The notes: a model not told the origin generated them from the sequence alone. Shown: positions 1-13,289, numbered from the stretch's first letter. The stretch is DNA of 64,000 nt from Puccinia triticina (GCF_026914185.1 NC_070567.1:1426001-1490000), one strand, 5' to 3'. Translations and numbers: made by a program.

Positions 1-639
1 TCAACAATGATCCATTTTTTATGGTTCAGGGTTTGTCACATTTTTTGGAATAGGTCTGCACACTCCCCTTAATGGAGATCTTCTTCATGCATGGTGTTTT
101 CAATAATTGCCCCTCCCCAGCAGCGGGGGTATGGAGTCCAACTGGCAAGAGTTTTTCCACTCTTCTGAGGCTTCCTTGCCAGTAGGTAGTAGCAGAGCAA
201 GATGTGAAGTTGATCTGAGGGGTTTTTGACCTGGTAGACCGTTTGGAGTTGGTGCAGCAGGTCATCCAAGAGCTCAACAGCAATGTGGTTGAACAATTCT
301 TGAGGGTTTGAGAGTGGGCTGTGGATAAGTAGGATGCAGAAAAAATGATGTAGGGCTTTGCCCATCTGCCAGCCTGCGGTTTTGTGCCAGCATTGGCAGC
401 AATGCAAGTCTGAGTACCTCTGCTGTTTTCCAGTAAGTGTCATAGGTCCCTCTGTTCATTGTTTCCATGTCTGTGAAGCTAGTGATACCTTGTCAGTGTA
501 ACAGTAGCAGACAAAGGTAATATTTCTGGCCTTTATTGACAGTGGGAAAATATACCGGGCTCATCATTTTTGTGTGTCTTTTCCTTGCTTCAAACCTGTT
601 GATACCTTTGACGTGAAATGTTGCAGCCGGAAGGCTTCC
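1..639. other. No recognisable gene
   Basis: No open frame here shows a recognisable domain, and no tRNA-like or LTR-like boundary was found. A minus-strand frame of about 120 codons (69-443) has no motif I can name and may be transposon debris. Confidence 0.4.
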
Positions 640-1180
640 TCTTGGGCATAAAAATTACACCTGCTTGCCAAGGTCTGGGAATCATCTTGGGCAAGCGGGT
701 ACATGTACATATTACTTGGGGATTGTTCCGCTGGCGCATGATTCCAAGGAAGATTCCTCCAAGCAGTTAAAAATGGTAACTGCTTTCTGGGGGGGCTTTC
801 CAAACGGGTACACCTTTGTACTTGGCGGGATGGATTTTGTTCCATTCCCCCCATGACTTGTACCTGCTTGTTGAGGAAGATTTCTCAGCAAGCAGGTGCA
901 AGGTCCTCAGACATGAGGAATCCTCCCGGGCAAGTGGGGATCCGCTTGCCGGGGATGATTCCAACAGAGATTCCTCCCCAGCAAGCAGTGAAAAGACCCG
1001 CTTGCCGGAGCAGCCTCCTCCTTGGCGATGTTCTTGCCGTTGAGGACACCTTTCCACAGAGCAGCTACCCAGCACCTGCTTGCCAAGCAGGATTTTATTT
1101 GCTAAGCTGTTGTATGCACCAGCACGCCGGTGAAGAATCATGCTTGTCGCTTGGCTCTGAGGGCCGGTGTCTTTAATGTA
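640..1180. repeat. CTTGCC/GGCAAG inverted-repeat region
   Basis: The short motif CCTGCTTGCC and its reverse complement recur many times in both orientations (for example near 658, 868, 890, 945, 1000 and 1077). The layout resembles the CCTGCTCGCCGAG array inside element A (13640-14920) but is more diverged. No coding gene is supported. It is probably a decayed copy of the same kind of hairpin-rich transposon interior; that link is an inference. Confidence 0.4.
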
Positions 1181-1654
1181 TGGGCTCATCCTGGCTCTCT
1201 GGCTAGGGACAGTTGAAACTACGTGGTGTCAGACGCTTCGCGAATGACATTCCGCATAAGGTGGTGCGTGTGTTTCCTTTGTGGAAAAGCGCCGGGCTGA
1301 GATCGGCAGCCCGTGAATAAGTGCGAGCAGATGAGCGGACTCGCGGTCACTATCCAGATTGGGGGTCCTGGGGCTGATCGTGGCATGACTTCATCGGAGA
1401 TGACCCCATGTTACCACTCCTGTGGGAGGACCGGGATAGAGCAGCTGCGCCGATTTTCTGATTTGCTTAAATAGGGCTCTTATTTTCACCACAAAATACC
1501 CCGGGTCTGCTAAGGCTGCAGCGCATCAGCGTGAGCCTTCCTACCCATCTAGACTTGTTTGTGCGCATTGGCGTCTGAACCCAGAGCAACAGCTCAGTCC
1601 AAAACTTCTTCGAGCACCAGGCCTCAAGGGGCCGAGCATCAGCTCTACCCCGCC
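1181..1654. other. No recognisable gene
   Basis: GC-rich intergenic DNA. I see no domain-bearing frame, no clear LTR ends and no RNA gene. Confidence 0.35.
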
Positions 1655-1760
1655 CCGCGGCTTCGCCGCACTCCAACGGAGTGGGCGGCTTCGCCGCAAA
1701 ATTGCTCATCCTGCTGAGGGGGCGGCTCCGCCGCCAAACGCGGCTCCGCCGCGACCCAAC
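1655..1760. repeat. Cluster of GCGGCTTCGCCGC mini-palindromes
   Basis: Four short GC palindromes lie within about 105 bp: two of the form GCGGCTTCGCCGC and two of the form GCGGCTCCGCCGC. Each could fold into a small hairpin with a TTCG- or TCCG-type tip. They lie just upstream of the longer palindromes at 1908-2186 and may belong to the same element. Confidence 0.5.
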
Positions 1761-1907
1761 TTGCGGCCCCAAGGGGCCAGGTTCTTGAAGAAACAGCAAG
1801 AGTACACCACGGGGCGCATTCCTGGAAATGCCCTGCATCCCGCGGACGTTTCTCACTGAGACATGTCCAGAGGATGTCCGGAGGGCATCCAGCGGACGCG
1901 AGGGGCA

Positions 1908-2186
1908 CTGAGCATCACTTGGACGCTTCTGGAAGCGTCCAAGTGATGCTCAGCACTCGGAAATGTCCACTGGACATCAAAAAACACTGTCCAGCGGACA
2001 CTCCCAAGTGAGAGTGTCCGATGGACATCTTGATGTTCCACAAAGCTCAGCATCCATCGGACACTCCAGCCAGAGTGTCCGATGGAAACCAAAAACCACT
2101 GTCCATCAGACACTCTTGATCAAGAGTGTCTGATGGACACCATAACTCACTATCCATCGGACACCCGAGCTGGAGTGACCGAAGGA
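1908..2186. repeat. Array of about six palindromes
   Basis: Successive inverted repeats lie at 1908-1953 (22-bp perfect arms, 2-nt centre), 1963-1977, 1988-2027, 2051-2086, 2100-2139 (a perfect 40-bp palindrome with no loop) and 2151-2186. The last four share the arm consensus TGTCCATCGGACACTC and start about 50-60 bp apart. Related TCCAGCGGATG motifs continue at 2570-2770. No coding function is apparent. It is most likely part of a fold-back transposon. Confidence 0.6.
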
Positions 2187-2774
2187 ATTTATCAATTCAA
2201 CCATTGGAACAAGTCTCCAATGGCTGCATCTTGTACTGTCTAGATTTCGACAGTCCAAGATGTTCCGCTGCCTGTTGGGTGGCAAGAGGGTCTGCCGTTG
2301 CAAACTTGACCCTATATAAATTGCGTTTAGAGACCTTGCGTCAAAGGCATGACGTCGCAGCTGGTTGTGGAGACTGTTCACTGCCACCTGCGAGCGCGAA
2401 CCCCGGCGAAGCAGGTTGGTGTTCGATCCCCCTCAGGCCATGCCCTTCCCCTCGCCCCCCCTACAACCCCCCGCGCCTGATCCCACCTATCCACCAAACT
2501 CTGTGGCCCCCCGCGATGAGCGCGAGTGAGCGAATACACCAGGTCACAGATGGATTCCCTACATTTTTTTCCAACCTGGTGATAGTGGCTGATATCCGGT
2601 GGACGTTTTCATTTCATCCAGCGGATGCATTCTGGCGGGACGTCCGCCATCGCGCAATGCAAGTGGCATCCAGCGGATGTTTCCTGCAGCGCCAGAGCTG
2701 GACATCCGCAAACATGTCCATATACATGTCCGATCAACGTCCGCGACGGCCCGTGGTGTAAATTAACACACAAG

Positions 2775-2894
2775 ATGAAGATGTTCATGTTTGTGGTCAC
2801 GGTCGCGCTTCTCATGGGCGCCATCGTCGCACCGCGTGCAGGATCCACAGTGGGCGCACCAAGTCACGGATGCCCTAATCCTCCTTACTGTTAG
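2775..2894 (+). CDS. Possible short secreted peptide (39 aa)
   Basis: An ATG opens a 39-codon frame whose first 20 or so residues look like a signal peptide: Met/Phe/Val-rich, then the hydrophobic run FVVTVALLMGAIVA. The rest is short, with two cysteines close to the stop (CPNPPYC). It could be the first exon of a small cysteine-containing secreted protein, but I could not join it in frame to a downstream exon. The open frame upstream runs into palindromic repeat DNA, so chance is a real alternative. Confidence 0.25.
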   Translation: MKMFMFVVTVALLMGAIVAPRAGSTVGAPSHGCPNPPYC

Positions 2895-4480
2895 GCACAG
2901 GTCAGGATCATCGTAAGCTCGCCATCTAATGTAGAACCAAAAGTGTGATTATGCATTTATCCCTAACAGCTCCCTGAACACCTCTTGTAGTTTTGCGCTC
3001 CTCAGGGTCCTCGCGAGTGGAAGTACGGAAGCTCCCAATGCGTCGACGAGTCCCTCATCTTTACTCTTACCACCCCATCCCCTCAGTCCCCTTGCCCGGC
3101 CAGGAGACACCCATCCGACTCAATGGCCATCTCGACTGAACTCTGCCATTCCATTCCTTCTTCCCCTGTCACGCTCCAACCGCTTCCACTTCCCAACTTC
3201 CTCATCACTATATTATCAATCGGTAGTACGCTAACTGACACCGAATGATAATAGTCCCCACATGAGATCGCCAATTTGTAACTATTGTCTGTCAGTAATG
3301 CTTAGGCAAAACTACATCTGTGTTTGGAAGGGAATGTTTGATCGTGACCTATTTTTTGAACTTCACGCGATGCAAGTACCGCTGGCGGGGGGTGTTCCCT
3401 ATGAGACTGGCTAGCTAGGTTGCGTGAGAAGAAACTCGTTGTCTAGGCAGTGATCTCGGAGGTCGAACAAGCTCTTCCCCATCCCTCACCATTTTAGCTG
3501 AGTTGCCTTTAGAAAATCTCACAGGTTGGAGAATGGAGGAACAAGTTTGCGCTCAGAAGCTCAAAGCTCATGTGCACGTTGGGCAGCCAGGATCTGCCGT
3601 ACATCCGTTGCCGGGCATGGATTGGCCGGGTTCAGATGTTGGACAAGCTCCACCCGAGCCTGATGCGCGGGGTGGCATGCTTTTCATTGTCTGTTGACGG
3701 TTGATTTGATGCGCAATCAAGAATCTTTTAGCAAGGCGTTTGTTACAGCTTCTCGTTTCCCCTGACGTTGAGAGGTATCTGATTTTCATTTGGTTGACTG
3801 CAGGCCAATCCACTCATCCCTTTATATGTCGATCCGCCTTTCTGTGACGCTTCAATTGTACATCCGGCTTCTGGTAAGGATCTTAATAAACCCGGCTTTC
3901 AAGTGTTGCAGATGCTTGGCGGCGTTGAGTCCCTTGTGTCCACATCGCATCCCGCCTAAAGGCCCTCCGTCAAATACTCCTAATAGGAAAGATGGGTGCC
4001 TTGTAGCGCTGCACTTCCCACTATCCTCACTTGATGAGGCATGCAGGCCACACACACACACGTCCCTTTCGGATGACGCTGCTTGGGTCATGGAGATTCC
4101 TTTCCAAGGCATCGCTTGCTCGCCTTAACGCCGGTGCCGGACTGGCCATCCTATGTTTGCCAGCTCGCCTCGGGCTGTCCTCATCTTTATAAGAAGGCCT
4201 CGTCTTCCTTCGTGTTTTCCCCCCATCCGCTACGGAAATCGATTCTTCTGCATCCCCCCTGAGACATCCCCCCCGTCGTGTGACATCTCCCCCGAGCCCC
4301 CCTAGGATATCCGTCTATCGAGGGCTGCACCCACATCTCGGACAGCCATCCGATCGGGATTGCCACTGAACCCGTTGGGCCCGTTTCCCCAGCCGAATCT
4401 TGTCGCTCGTCTCCTGAGAACCGCTTTCCCCAGACTTATCCCATCAGATCACCCACTTCCCCTTCCTATCCAAAGCAAAA
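2895..4480. other. Intergenic, no recognisable gene
   Basis: No frame with a domain and no repeat boundary was found. The last 300 bp are C/T-rich, as expected for the promoter and 5' leader of the methionine synthase gene that follows. A TTATAAG stretch near 4185 is a weak TATA candidate. Confidence 0.4.
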
Positions 4481-7330
4481 ATGGTTCACTCCGCCGGTCA
4501 GCTCAACTCTCCTGGCACCACATCGGATGGCCCCTTGACTGATCGAGATGCTTTCTCTTTTCCGCCCCAGTGCTCGGTTTCCCCCGAATTGGTGACAAGA
4601 GAGAGGTCAAAAAGGCCGTCGAAGCCTACTGGGGCGACAAGATCTCCGAAGCCGACCTTCTGGCTGCTGCCAAGGAGGTCAGACTCTCGAACTGGCAAAG
4701 AATCAAGGCCGCCGGTGTGGATTTCGTTCCCAGCAACGACTTCACCCTCTACGACCATGTCCTCGACCACTGCACCATGTTTAACGCCGTGCCTTCGAAA
4801 TACTACGACGCCAAACTCAGCCCCTTGGACCTCAGCTTTGCCATGGGACGAGGTCGTCAAAGGGATGGAGTCGATCTCCCAGCTTGCGAGATGTGCGCAT
4901 TTATTGCCCTTTCCGCCATCCAGTAGATCATCTGGAAGCTTGCTTATCTCTCTCATCTGCACACAGGAACAAGTACCTCGGTACAAACTACCATTACATC
5001 GTCCCTGAGGTTTCCAAAGCCACCCAATTCAAGTTGTGCCACCAAAAGCCAGTCGATGAATACTTGGAGGCCAAGGCTGCCGGGATCGAAACCAGGCCAG
5101 CGATCTTTGGCCCGCTCTCCTTCCTCCTGATGGGCAAAACCCCTCGATCGGGCAGCGAAGACTACGAGCCCATCACCCTCTTGGATCAGCTCGTGCCTGT
5201 GTACGTCGAATTGATCAAGAAATTGGTCGCTGCCGGCGTCAAATCCCTCCAGCTCGATGAACCTGGACTTGTCTTGGACTCGGCCGACGGCCTCGGCAAA
5301 GAACTCATTGCCACCTACACCAAGTTGGCTGAGGCCGCCCAATCGGTCCCCATCACCATCACCACCTTCTTTGGAAGCGCCGAAGCCATCCTTCCTTCGC
5401 TCGTCCAATGCCCCGTTCATGCCGTCCACCTCGATCTCACCGAACGAGGCAAGCCCGAGCAGATCAAGTTGGCCCTTGAACTACTCAAGCCCACCAAGGT
5501 CGCCCTCTCTCTCGGCTTGGTTTCCGGACGCAACGTCTGGAAAAATGACATGGGCAAATCACTCAGCATCATCAAGGAAGCCATCTCAGCCCTCGGTGAG
5601 GACCGGGTCATCGTTGCCACATCCTCCTCCTTGCTCCACACCCCGATCTCTCTGGCCGGTGAGATCAAGATGCCCGCAGACCAGAAGGATTGGTTCTCAT
5701 TTGCCCTCGAGAAGTGCGAGGAAGTGAGCACTTTGGCCAAGGCTGTCTCATCCAACGTCGACGAGGCCGTCAAGCAAAAGCTCGAAGCCAACGCAGTCTC
5801 CATCAAAAAGAGACGTGACTTTGAGGCTCAAAGTGATGCCTCCGTTCGTGAACGACTCGCCAAGGTTACCCCGGAGATGTACAACCGAAAGAGCCCATTC
5901 GCCCAGCGTCGTGCCGCTCAAAGCGCAGTCGTCAAGCTCCCCAAGTTCCCCACTACCACCATCGGCTCCTTCCCCCAAACCAAAGAGATCCGAGTCGCTC
6001 GTTCCAAATTCACCAAGGGCGAGATCACCGCCAAGGAGTATGACGACTTCATCGCCAAGGAAATCGAACACGTCGTCCGATTCCAGGAATCTTGCGGCCT
6101 CGACTTGTTGGTCCACGGTGAAGCCGAAAGAAACGACATGGTCATGTCAGTAGTCTCTGACCCTCCTTACATAACCGATAGTGGTCAATCGCACCTTAAC
6201 ATGGCTTTTTATATTTTTTGAACAGGTACTTTGGTGAACAATTGAAAGGATTCGTCTTCACTGAGAACGCATGGGTCCAATCCTATGGCTCCCGTTACGT
6301 CCGACCTCCAATCATCGTTGCGGATGTTGCTCGACCCTCAGCAATGACCACCAGATGGTCCTCATACGCTCAGTCCCTGTCCAAGCTCCCTGTCAAGGGA
6401 ATGCTCACTGGGTAAGCCACCGAATCGGTTATGTTGTATCCGTCACCGCATCCTGATCGCATCTGTTTTTTTCTTTTTAGTCCTGTGACTATTTTGGCCT
6501 GGTCTTTCCCGCGTGTGGATGTGTCCCGAGAAGTCCAATCCCGACAATTGGCCCTTGCGCTCCGTGATGAAGTGTGTGACCTCGAGAAGGCCGGCATCTT
6601 TGCCATCCAAGTCGACGAGCCCGCGATCCGAGAGGGCATGCCCCTCCGAAAGTCTGACTGGGACGAATACCTCCACTGGGCTGTCGACAGCTTCAAGTTG
6701 GCCACTGCTGGTGTCGAGGACCGTACCCAAACCCACTCTCACTTCTGTTACTCGGACTTCAACGAGATCATGGCCCGTAAGCCTTCATCGTCATCCACTT
6801 CTCTCTTCCGGCCCCTCACTCGAAACCCCTGTTAACTTCATCCTGTTTCCTTTCTTCCAGACATCGCTCGATTGGATGCCGATGTCATCTCGATCGAGGC
6901 CAGCAAATCGGACCACAAACTTTTGAAGGTTTTCGCCTCGGTTGATTACTCCAACCAAATTGGCCCTGGTGTCTACGGTAAGTTGCCCGTCTATCAACGC
7001 TCATCAATTTTCCCCGCTTTGCTCCTTACTGACTCGTGACCATGTGCTTTTTTAAAGATATCCACTCTCCTCGAGTTCCCTCCCAACAAGAGATCCAACA
7101 GAAGATCGCGGATACCTTGAAGGCCGTTAACCCGAGCTTGCTCTTCATCAACCCTGACTGTGGTTTGAGTGAGTAGACCCCACAGAATTTACATTTCTCT
7201 TGACATCTCGGCTGACCTGTCTTTTTTTCTTTCTCCCTCGCTAGAAACCCGTGCTTGGCCCGAGACCGAGGCTGCTTTGAAGAACATGGTTGCTGCCGCT
7301 AAATGGGCCCGTGAAACTTACAAGGATTAG
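4481..7330 (+). CDS. MET6: Cobalamin-independent methionine synthase
   Basis: It transfers a methyl group from 5-methyltetrahydropteroyltri-L-glutamate to homocysteine, the last step of methionine synthesis, in the cytosol. Model: join(4481..4496, 4571..4892, 4967..6145, 6226..6411, 6481..6776, 6861..6977, 7058..7168, 7245..7330), 770 codons plus stop, the usual MetE length. All junctions are GT-AG and keep frame. The 16-bp first exon gives MVHSA, which splices onto the conserved start [15 protein letters not shown]. Family motifs seen: [13 protein letters not shown] and FAMGRG in the N-terminal domain; [38 protein letters not shown]; and the likely zinc ligands in HSHFCYSDF (about residue 653) and NPDCGLKTR (about residue 739). 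Seven introns of 69-84 bp. It looks intact. Confidence 0.96.
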
Positions 7331-7945
7331 ATGCATGTATCTACTATTATCTTTCTTGTTTAGACCCCCTGACGAAGTATCCACGTTTACGATGAAGACA
7401 ATCTCAATGATTCCCTATCCGCTCGTGTCGCACGCTGCGTTTGTTCAAGCCTGTCAACTTTTTCCGCCGTATCATGTTACCCAATGCCCCCTATGCCAAA
7501 AAAATTAAACTTTCTGTTTTCATCGATGACGACATGCCCACATGTGCAACTTGCCGGTTTGGCCTGGCCGGTTCAACTCTCGGCTGCAGCCCATTGGCGA
7601 GCTCTGAGTGCGGATTCCTAGCGACCGCCGGGCCTGCCCGACCCAGGTCGGCAATCATCACTCTGAGGAGCAACAACCGCCGGGGCCAAGTTCAGCCCGG
7701 TTGGCCTCGGTGCCCCTAGGCCTTAGTTCCCCTCTTCCATGCCGTCTCTCTGCGCTCCATTACTAGTGTCCCGCATGCTAGATAAATCCCCTCTTGTTTG
7801 CTCGGTTGGTTCACCCTCAGCAATCCTTCTTCCCCTGCATCTTCAGCATCTGCTCCTTTTTGCTCCCCTCTCGCACACCGTCTCCTGCTCGTCCTAGCTT
7901 ATCAGCCCTTAGTCCTTGTCACTAAAATATCAGAGAATCTGAAAG

Positions 7946-8958
7946 ATGGACTCCAGTGTCGCCCCGTCCTACCCCTCGTACCCCCAACAATTCGCCGGCT
8001 TATATTCTCCTTCATGGAGTATGCGTAACAACAACAATGGGAATTACAACAACAACAACAATGGTGATTACAACAATAATAATGGCTATCGCAACGGGTA
8101 CCAGCCCGTTCAAGGAGGTGGTTATAACTATGTAAGCATCGTCACTTTCTTTCCCTTTTTGGGGGGTGCCTCTTTCCCGTCGAGTCTACTCATCGTCACT
8201 CACTCCTTCCTCTACGATGCATTTTTCCCTTACTTGGCTCGGCGGACCCTTTTGTTTTGCGAAAATAGCCCCAGGTAGGATTCATTTTTCTCTCCGCATG
8301 GATGAGTTCAAACATGGCTATCGAGTGTAGACTGATGTTGTTTTTGCGGTTGATCTTACAGGGTAACAATATGAGACAGGCCATCATGCGCGAGCAGGAG
8401 CAACGACGCCTGCAGTATCTCCAACAAATGCAAATGCAGGAGCAGCAGAGGCGTCCGGGCGGGACCCAACCAGGCGCAGGACAACCGGAGGGCCCGACTG
8501 GTCAAGCGCAGACCGAGCCCGGCCCTCCGTCCGACTTCGAATCCTCCCAACCCCCTCCCTCGGAAACGAGCATGAAGTCCATCTCTCCCGAGACTGAGAT
8601 GGAGTTGAAGGCCGCTAATATCAAGACCGCCGACTTGCAGGCGCCCCCCGCTCACTTCAAGACGGCCGACTTGCAGGCCCAGCCGGCTCATTCCCCCGCT
8701 GGATCGGAGGTCTGTTCACCTATCATTCTCTCTTTTTTTCCGGGATACCGCGGGACTGATTCTTGGTGTCGACACTCTTATTAGCCGTGTGCACCTGGGG
8801 CTTCTTCCTCTTGGGGTCATCCGGTATGGTGGGGTGTAAGTCTTCTATCCCTTTCATGTGAAAATGACGCGTGTCATAATCACCCTTGATCGTTGTATTG
8901 ATCCTCCCTTTCTTCTTCTTTTTTCTAGTGGTCTGATACCACCGGATGTGGCCAATAA
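7946..8958 (+). CDS. Low-complexity protein, Asn-rich then Gln/Pro-rich
   Basis: Function not recognised. Suggested model: join(7946..8131, 8362..8709, 8785..8835, 8929..8958), 204 codons, all phase-0 GT-AG junctions. Residues 20-60 are Asn/Tyr/Gly rich (runs such as NNNNGNYNNNNN). The middle is charged and Gln-rich (REQEQRRLQYLQQMQMQEQQRR), then Pro/Gln/Ser-rich with the local repeat KTADLQAPPAHF / KTADLQAQPAHS. The last two exons are small and add a short Trp/Gly/Cys tail, so the 3' end is the weakest part. There is no signal peptide or membrane segment. Such composition is common in fungal RNA-binding or condensate-forming proteins, but no domain proves that. It starts about 615 bp downstream of the methionine synthase stop, on the same strand. 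Confidence 0.6.
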
Positions 8959-10432
8959 GTCTGGCCCGAGTTGGTCCGACTGCCCCCACTCGAAATACAG
9001 AGCTGCCAAGCGCGATTAATCGGTGTTATAATCTCCTCCCCATATCTTTATTTCTTGTTCTTGCATATCATCACTTTAATTATGTACTTCCATTCTGCCC
9101 TCTAGACTCTAGCTTCGTCACTTTTTAATTGTTTGTTGGCTCCTCTGCGAGCTGATCTAATTTTCCACTTATCTTTTCTTTACCAATGTTCATAATTGAA
9201 TTTTGGTTGACTTTAGAGGCAGGAACTCTTGGAATGATGCCACCAAGCTCGCGTACATCAAGGCCAGTGCTAAGAATTATTATGGGCCCTTATTAGGATG
9301 GTTCATTAAGACAAAGCTCAATGAGGCTTGAGCCTTGTCCAGAATTCATTATTTTATGTCTCACCTTATAAATGGACGAGTCCAGTCCACTTCCTTTTCC
9401 TACTTTCAGATGCCTGGATTTTTAGATGCCTGGATTTGACTTAAACTTATCAATGGCCTATAAGTTCAGCTAGTGGACGCTTCATCAAACATCCTGCAGG
9501 AAGTTCTTTTAACTTTATTGAATGAGATTTTTTTCATTTGTTGGAAGAATCAATCTTCTCCCTCAACCACCTTATAAATCATCCAAAGCTTTGAGGGTTT
9601 CATTGCAAAATTGGCTAATTTTTCTTGCGTCTCATCTGCTTCGTGTCTTACCTGCTGTCACATACTCACACTCAACCAAGCCATTTCACTTATTCCACGG
9701 CCAAAAAAAGCAAAGACTTGCTCTCATTTGTTTTATTGAGTCAAATTCATCAAGCATGATGCAAGAAGAGACACAGAAAAAGCAAAACATCCAATTACTT
9801 ATAACCGCAGTCAGGTAACTGGATGCAATGCAGGAAAAATAATTTACACGGGTCGAGAGATGGTGGAAATAGCACGCGCGGAAGGCCAAAAAAAAATGAA
9901 AGTAAAGATGCACAAATGGGATAAAGATGCGAAGAAGTTCTCCCTCCTCGTACCAAAAAAGTATCAAGGGACAAGCTCCATTGGATTCCCCATGAACTCA
10001 AGGAAATGGCACATTTTTGATGGAGTCATTCGACCAACTGCCATATCAAACTGATCTGATTGCACGAATTTCCACGTACCAAGGCTCAGGAAATCAAATT
10101 TTTCTCTGCTCTCACTCACAAAGTTTTCTTTCTCACTCAAGAATCTTACGCGCACAGGGTTTTGATTACAAACATCATAGGTATTTTTTTGGGTTTAGTA
10201 GTATGTTTTGTGGAAGGAAAAAGAAGACATGGTCGATAGATGGCTAAATATGGATTCAAGGTAGGTTTCACAATCATCATCATTTAGCTAATCGAGAAGT
10301 CGCGCGTGATAAAAATAGAAATGATACACTTTGTCCGTACAGGCGGGGTGGGTTTAGAAGGAAAAAGGGGCTAATCCTATGATAGAAAGACCTTGGTCTC
10401 CGGTGATGAAGCGTGTTGGATTCCGTAATTCA
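8959..10432. other. Intergenic, no recognisable gene
   Basis: AT-richer DNA with only short frames and no domain. It must contain the 3' ends of the convergent genes on either side. No terminal repeats were found. Confidence 0.4.
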
Positions 10433-11206
10433 TCAATGACCACCGTAGCCGCCGTACTTTGGCGGAGTGTAGGCGGGGGGCGAGTACTTTGGGCCGTCTG
10501 CGTATTTGGGCTCCTGGGGCTTGGGAAGTGGAACTGGCGGGGCGGGCTTTGGGGCATCATACTTGGGATAGTCGGGCTTGGCTGGTGGTGGTGATGGTGG
10601 TGGGGTTTTTGGTTGCTCGTACTTCGGTTCTTCCTTCTTGGGGGGCTGATTGTACTTCGGCGGCTCGTACTTCGGCTCTTCCTTCTTCGGGGGCTGCTCG
10701 TATTTCGGAGGCTGGTAAACCGGAGGCTGATTATACTTCGGAGGCTGGTAAACTGGAGGCTGTTTGTACTTCGGAGGGTCGTAAGCCGGTGGCTGTGGGG
10801 GCTTCGGAGGGTTGTAAACCGGTGGCTGTGGGTACTTCGGCTCTTCCTTCTTCGGGGGCGTGTACTTCGGCTCAGCGGGCTTATAGGGTGCGTAGCCATA
10901 GTGTTCCTTGGGCGGGATGACATCTCGCTTGGACGATGCCGATCTAAAATAAAAACGGTGTAATGGGCGGTTCAGGGCCAGACCATGGATGGGAAATCCA
11001 ACTAAATATATATAATTATTCCACTGACACTGAACCCAAATGGAGCGCAGAGGCTTGGAGAGCTGCAGAAGCCCATGAGAAGACCAGAAAAGCAATGCGA
11101 TCAGATACTATAAAATTCGTGCAAGTAAAAGACACGGGGCGATGCAGATCAATTGATAAGGCTCACCCAACACGCAAGCCAAGATCGCGTATCTTAACTT
11201 GAACAT
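10433..11206 (-). CDS. Secreted proline-rich repeat protein
   Basis: Model: complement(join(10433..10943, 11029..11062, 11167..11206)), 194 codons plus stop. The 40-bp and 34-bp first exons encode a clear signal peptide (MFKLRYAILACVLALQASA), followed by a short stretch ending in SSKR, a Kex2-type dibasic site. The mature part is about 150 residues of Pro/Lys/Tyr/Glu repeats (PPKYEQPPKKEEPKYEPP, QPPVYQPPKY) with a Gly/Tyr tail. It has no cysteines and no membrane segment after the signal. Expected fate: secretion through ER and Golgi, cleavage after KR, then release or wall association. The repeats resemble extensin-like or other cell-wall proline-rich proteins. In a plant-infecting fungus an apoplastic or effector-type role is possible but not shown. 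Both junctions are GT-AG and preserve frame. Confidence 0.78.
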
Positions 11207-13122
11207 TCTGATCTAATTTAGGACCTAGCAGGTTGGGAAAATTTGGAAAGCTGGAGGTGTTTTTGTGGATAAGAAGCCTTGTTGGGATTCTGATGAACTG
11301 ATGGCGGATGGAAGGTGCCTGGAGAAATCAACACGGTCAGAAGAGCTGGTCTTTAAATATCCGAAAAAATAGCCGGGAAACCAGCTTACATACGGCCTGC
11401 CCTTGAAGCCTCCTCGTCTAGCACCGAGGTACGCGTATGTGCACAGCGGTGGAAGGACCGATTCTAAGAGGATTAAGGTAGTATTACAAATCCAAGGCTC
11501 TGTCACCAAACAAGTATCTGCCCCCAGCACCTAGAATCCTGCTGTAATTTGCGAACTATTCATGTGGAGCTAACAAACTCGGATGACTGATGCCAGGCCA
11601 AATTTTCTCTCAAAGAAACGCTAGACTTCGTCGAAAGAATGTTGACGCTTGGTTAAGTCATCAACATTTCTCGCAACGCAATGTCAAATCCGAATTGCAC
11701 CTTTGTCTCACTGCATATGGGCTTTTCTTTGCGCACCAGATTATAGATGGTCATGTGCAACTTATTATGTCTTCGTATATCATCCGGCAAGAACGATGAT
11801 TCGATGTACAAAGCTCGGTAAATTGAACAAGGCAAGCACCAGAACTTGGTTCTCTGATGTTCATCTCGTTGGTTTTTCGCTTCGAAATTCAACCGCGTCA
11901 GGTAGATATACAACCCTGAACAAACAAAGCTGTTTATGTGTTGGCGAGAGTCGGAGTATGAGTGGGGAGATTCTAATTCTTTACATCATTGCAGCCTTGG
12001 CTAGCCTTGGAGGCTCATAGACGGTTCCAGTCACTTCGCTTGACTGACTGCGGAGATGAGTAATGATTCGATCGGTGATGAACAGCCGCGTCGGCTTCTT
12101 ACAAATCACTTTGCAGGGCAAAAGCGAACATATCGACCAAATTAGTAAAGTAGACTAGTGGGGCCCGTCGGCCGATTTCAAAGGAACTCGCGACCCGCGA
12201 CTCCATTGGACTGGTCATTGAGGTCTTGGCACGCCTATGTCAAGGCAAGGGCAACCAAGAGAACCATCAGCTGTGAACCCAACTTCGACGGCTAGGAAAT
12301 GGGGACAAGCACTCGGGACTTTGAGGCAAACAAATCACACCATGTGCGGCCATCATGACACTGGACAGCACTGAAACTCCTGAGCGAAAATAAAATCATC
12401 TTGAGCTTATGTGATTGCTTCGGCTAGCTCGCCGACGCTGGGAACATGTCCGAGTGCGGACCATGCTGTTGCGGTGGAGGCCACCGGGATTCATTATGTA
12501 TGTACCCAGCTTTCGCTTCGAGTCCTATTCAGCAGAGCCAATCCGTGCTGAAAGGATAAAATCCATACAGACCCTGGACTACGCCTTATGTCAGGAAAAC
12601 ATACAATCTACAACATAGAACTGCGGAGGGAATTGCTGGTGGTGACCACCGCCACGCGCGAGTTCATCGACGAGCCAACCCTCAACCTCTCAGTGTGAGG
12701 GAGGGCCCACCAGTTTTAGGACACCGCGTCTCGTAGAGGGACTGCTCTCAGTACATCGAGCGTCTTTAAAAATCGGGCGACTTGTTACAAGCTTTCAGCT
12801 AGCTTAACACAGATGTCAGATGTTCCCCCTGGTGGAAGGCTCGCTGCCTATGTTCCTTGCGCTTTCGCTTTGCTTATTTAATTTCCTTTTAGCTTCATAT
12901 TTTCGGAGATAAGCCCTTTAAGGGTTTCCTGATGGTCTTATCTTCCTAGGCAAGCCCGGCAAAAAATCATCTCAGGTTTAAGCCCTGAGACGGTCAGTGT
13001 AGTCGTAGAGCATGAGTGGAACCCTGCTGAGATGGTGGGAGGGCAATTGTTCTCGCGCGTCTGTGCTCTTTCAAATTCACAGGTCCTCATGGGAGAGGTG
13101 TTTTGCCTTTGAGACAGCTTTT
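11207..13122. other. Intergenic, no recognisable gene
   Basis: About 1.9 kb with only short frames. The reverse strand near 11355 has an ATATTTAAAG motif that could be a promoter element for the proline-rich gene. Small stem-loops occur near 12640-12660 and 12906-12942, but none matches a structural RNA I can name. Confidence 0.35.
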
Positions 13123-13289
13123 TTAGAGCATTCGCATTCGTCGGGTTAAGTTGACGATTTTGGGCAACGTAACCCGAGCGGCAATCGCATCACCAGGAAA
13201 AATCAGTAGTCACTAGATGACAACTGACATGACACCTGCTCCAGCTGGCTATCCAGCCTCTAGTGCAATTTTCACAAGCTGATCCTCAG